Shown: positions 62,166-64,000 of the stretch, piece after piece
How positions within the stretch are numbered: the stretch's first letter is position 1
Layout of the letters: every line of letters starts with the position of its first letter
NCBI RefSeq assembly: GCF_028435365.1
Contig: NZ_JAGTJJ010000057.1
Coordinates: 11,352 to 75,351, forward strand
Direction of reading: 5' to 3'
DNA from: Polyangium jinanense
GTDB taxonomy: Bacteria > Myxococcota > Polyangia > Polyangiales > Polyangiaceae
Length of the DNA stretch: 64,000 nt
Position numbers and translations under genes: made by a program
Notes under the pieces: model-generated
What the model was told of the DNA's origin: nothing
Seen by the model: the letters and a program-made list of their open reading frames with translations, nothing else
Databases searched by the model: none

Positions 62166-63851
62166 TCAGGAAAGAAGGAGCTCGCGGAGCGCGCCGAGGC
62201 CGACGGAGCCGACGCCGAGAAGGTCGGCATGGAACGTTTTGAGGTCGAACGAGCTGCCCTGGCGCGCGCGTAGCTCATCGCGCAGGCCGAGGATTTCGCG
62301 CTCACCGACCTTGTAGGCAATCGCCTGTCCAGGCCAGCCGAGGTAACGCGTCATCTCGGACGCGGCGTGATCCGGCGGCGTACGGCCGACGCGGGTGAGC
62401 ATCTCGACGCCATAGGCGTAATCGATCCGCGCCCCGGGCCGGAACGGCGCGTCCGGAGGCGCGTGCAAGCCGAGGTGCGCGCCGATGTCGAGGACGACGC
62501 GACAAGCGCGCATCATCTGGCAGACGAGCAGACCGAGGACGTACTCCGGCTTGCTCAGAAAACCGAGCTCGTCCATGAGTCGCTCCGCATAGAGCGCCCA
62601 TCCCTCGGCATACCCCGTCTGGTAATCGCTCATGACCACGCGATGCTGTCGCGAGAGGCGATGTTGAAAGGAAACCTGCATGCTGAGCTGCAGGTGATGT
62701 CCAGGAAATCCTTCGTGGTAAGCCCGGCTGAGCTCCATGTAGAGCGGAAACTGCTCTCGCTCACCCGGGGAGTACCAGATGGTGCCGGGCCTGGAGAAGT
62801 CGTCGGAAGGCGGCATGTAATAGGCGCCGATCGTGCTGCCGGGCGGCGCGAGCTTCACATCGACCCGACGCGCGGGGGTCGGGATGTCGAAGTGCACGCC
62901 GGCGAGCGCCTCGACGGCGCGCGTCTGCCACTCGGCGACGACACGGACGAGGTCGTCGGGGCCGTGAGCACATCGAGCCGGATCCGTCTCGAGCAAGCGG
63001 ATGACTTCGTCGACGGAGGCGCCGGGCTGGATCTCGGCCGCGATCTCGCGCATGCGAGCGTCGATCTCGCGGATTTGCGCGAACCCCCAGGCAAACGTCT
63101 CGCGTAGATCGATCGAAATACCGAGGAAGCTCCGTGCTTTGCGCGCGTAGACCTCCTCCCCGACGCCATCCTCGGCTCGAGCGGCGGGGCGATAGGTCTG
63201 CTCGAGCCACTCGGTCAGCTCGCCATAGGCACGGCGTGCGTGCTCGATCCCGCACTCGAGCGGTCCGGCAAGGGCGGGGTCGAACGCGCTGCTCTGCGCG
63301 AACGCGGGCGCAAGCGTGCGGAAGAAAGAGGCCTCCCCCGCGTGCACGCGTCCCTGCGCGAGAGCGGCGTCGACCTGGCGCACGGCCACGGTCTTTCCAC
63401 GGCGAAGACCCGCCTCGAGAGCTCTGCGATACGACGAAGTCGCACGATCGATCGTCGACAGGCGCGTGATCATGCTCTCCCAGCCGGCCCGCGAGCTCGT
63501 GTCCATGACATCGAGCACCATGCGGATGTGCTGGAAGGGGGAGGCAATGTTGTTGAGGTCGGCGATGTGATCGCCCTGAACGATGCGATCGAGCTCGACG
63601 TCCAGGAAATCGCGCATGACCCGCGCGGCGATCCGGTCCTCGGTTCGCTCGGGTGCAGGGAGCGCGTCGAGCTGCCGGCGATAACTCGCCAGCATCGCCG
63701 CCGTGGACTCGGCGCCCTCGGGCCCGAAATCGTCCCAGGCGTGGTCATGACCCCGTACGGCCCAGAACGTGGCCGAGGTAGGACGACGCGCGGCGATGTC
63801 TTCGAGCAGCGCGTCGCTGAGGGCGAACACGGGACCAAAGCTGTTGTTCAT
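62166..63851 (-). CDS. DUF885 family protein (putative metallo-hydrolase)
   Basis: 561 residues with the family C-terminal core: RAYHEGFPGHHLQL (His379, Glu380, His385/386; a metal-binding HEGxPGHH) and GYAEGWALYAERLMDELGF further on, with ARIDYAYGVEMLTRVG near the end. Members are distant peptidase-like proteins related to the HExxH clan. The N-terminal ~300 residues are helical. No signal peptide is visible. The start codon lies only 22 bp beyond the T-tract of the rRNA operon terminator, leaving little room for its own promoter. Confidence 0.82.
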   Translation of the reverse strand: MNNSFGPVFALSDALLEDIAARRPTSATFWAVRGHDHAWDDFGPEGAESTAAMLASYRRQLDALPAPERTEDRIAARVMRDFLDVELDRIVQGDHIADLNNIASPFQHIRMVLDVMDTSSRAGWESMITRLSTIDRATSSYRRALEAGLRRGKTVAVRQVDAALAQGRVHAGEASFFRTLAPAFAQSSAFDPALAGPLECGIEHARRAYGELTEWLEQTYRPAARAEDGVGEEVYARKARSFLGISIDLRETFAWGFAQIREIDARMREIAAEIQPGASVDEVIRLLETDPARCAHGPDDLVRVVAEWQTRAVEALAGVHFDIPTPARRVDVKLAPPGSTIGAYYMPPSDDFSRPGTIWYSPGEREQFPLYMELSRAYHEGFPGHHLQLSMQVSFQHRLSRQHRVVMSDYQTGYAEGWALYAERLMDELGFLSKPEYVLGLLVCQMMRACRVVLDIGAHLGLHAPPDAPFRPGARIDYAYGVEMLTRVGRTPPDHAASEMTRYLGWPGQAIAYKVGEREILGLRDELRARQGSSFDLKTFHADLLGVGSVGLGALRELLLS

Positions 63852-63873
63852 GGCGACTGAAATCGGGATAATG

Positions 63874-63911
63874 GAAAAAGAAAAGCCTGCAAGCGAATGC
63901 TTGCAGGCTTT
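63874..63911 (-). terminator. Intrinsic terminator of the rRNA operon
   Basis: On the minus strand a perfect 13-bp stem (63882-63894 with 63899-63911) and a 4-nt loop is followed by TTTTCTTTTTCC. It lies 8 bp past the 5S rRNA 3' end: a textbook Rho-independent terminator. Confidence 0.9.
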
Positions 63912-63919
63912 AGAAAAAG

Positions 63920-64000
63920 ACCCGGCGGCGTCCTACTCTCCCACTGAGTCGCCCCAGCAGTACCATCGGCTCCAAGGAGCTTAACTTCCGAGTTCGGGAT
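63920..64000 (-). rRNA. rrf: 5S ribosomal RNA, 3' part; 5' part beyond the window
   Basis: The minus strand reads the 5S core blocks CCGAACTCGGAAGTTAAG, GCCGATGGTACTGC and GTGGGAGAGTAGGACGCC, followed by CGCCGGG at its 3' end. The 5' third of the gene, and the 23S and 16S genes expected upstream, are outside the window. Confidence 0.93.

Overview
The window is high-GC, gene-dense bacterial DNA that reads as a myxobacterial chromosome (Polyangiales/Sorangium-like). Signs are lipoproteins with Gly/Ser-rich linkers, a eukaryote-type Ser/Thr kinase, two ~1,900-residue hybrid Ser/Thr-His kinases, RsbR-like PAS-STAS proteins, and a VgrG/RHS island of type VI secretion character. No phage, integrase, transposase or CRISPR array was seen. 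The assignment rests on gene content, not on a marker gene; only the 3' part of a 5S rRNA is present, at the right edge.

Layout. 1-10.2 kb: end of an S41 peptidase, a DUF2169 protein, a GDSL lipoprotein, an AAA ATPase and several secreted or lipoproteins of unknown role. 10.4-15.6 kb: cysK-cysE, then a molybdopterin oxidoreductase coupled to a DUF1295 membrane protein; the oxidoreductase start looks like a structured-spacer ribosome binding site. 15.6-29.4 kb: an SDR, a PAS-PAS-STAS protein, and two tandem paralogous hybrid kinases made by duplication of a ~5.8 kb unit. 29.6-43.5 kb: mixed metabolism and signalling (zinc-ribbon SDR, a cysteine-synthase-like enzyme coupled to ybaK, a Ser/Thr kinase, a dienoyl-CoA isomerase-like crotonase, a second PAS-STAS protein, a CNBD protein, a stand-alone E2-type acyltransferase, a secreted alpha-amylase, a DUF72 protein). 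Two intergenic regions here (33.9-34.2 kb and 43.5-43.7 kb) are packed with perfect hairpins.

43.8-61.3 kb: a divergent chemoreceptor, then an operon with mostly overlapping genes: vgrG, vgrG, small DUF, vgrG, pseudo-ketosynthase/HEAT protein, PAAR-like RHS protein with a variable tip. It meets, tail to tail, a protein with six LPF motifs and a second DUF2169 protein. Core type VI sheath and baseplate genes are absent, so this is an orphan spike/effector cargo module expected to use an apparatus encoded elsewhere. 61.3-64 kb: cyclophilin lipoprotein, DUF885 protein, the rRNA operon terminator and the 5S rRNA end.

The least conventional elements are the degenerate ketosynthase fused to helical repeats inside the vgrG operon, the LPF-repeat/DUF2169 pair, the RHS tip with HG and SCNTG motifs, the tandem kinases with conserved ends and divergent centres, and the two hairpin arrays.
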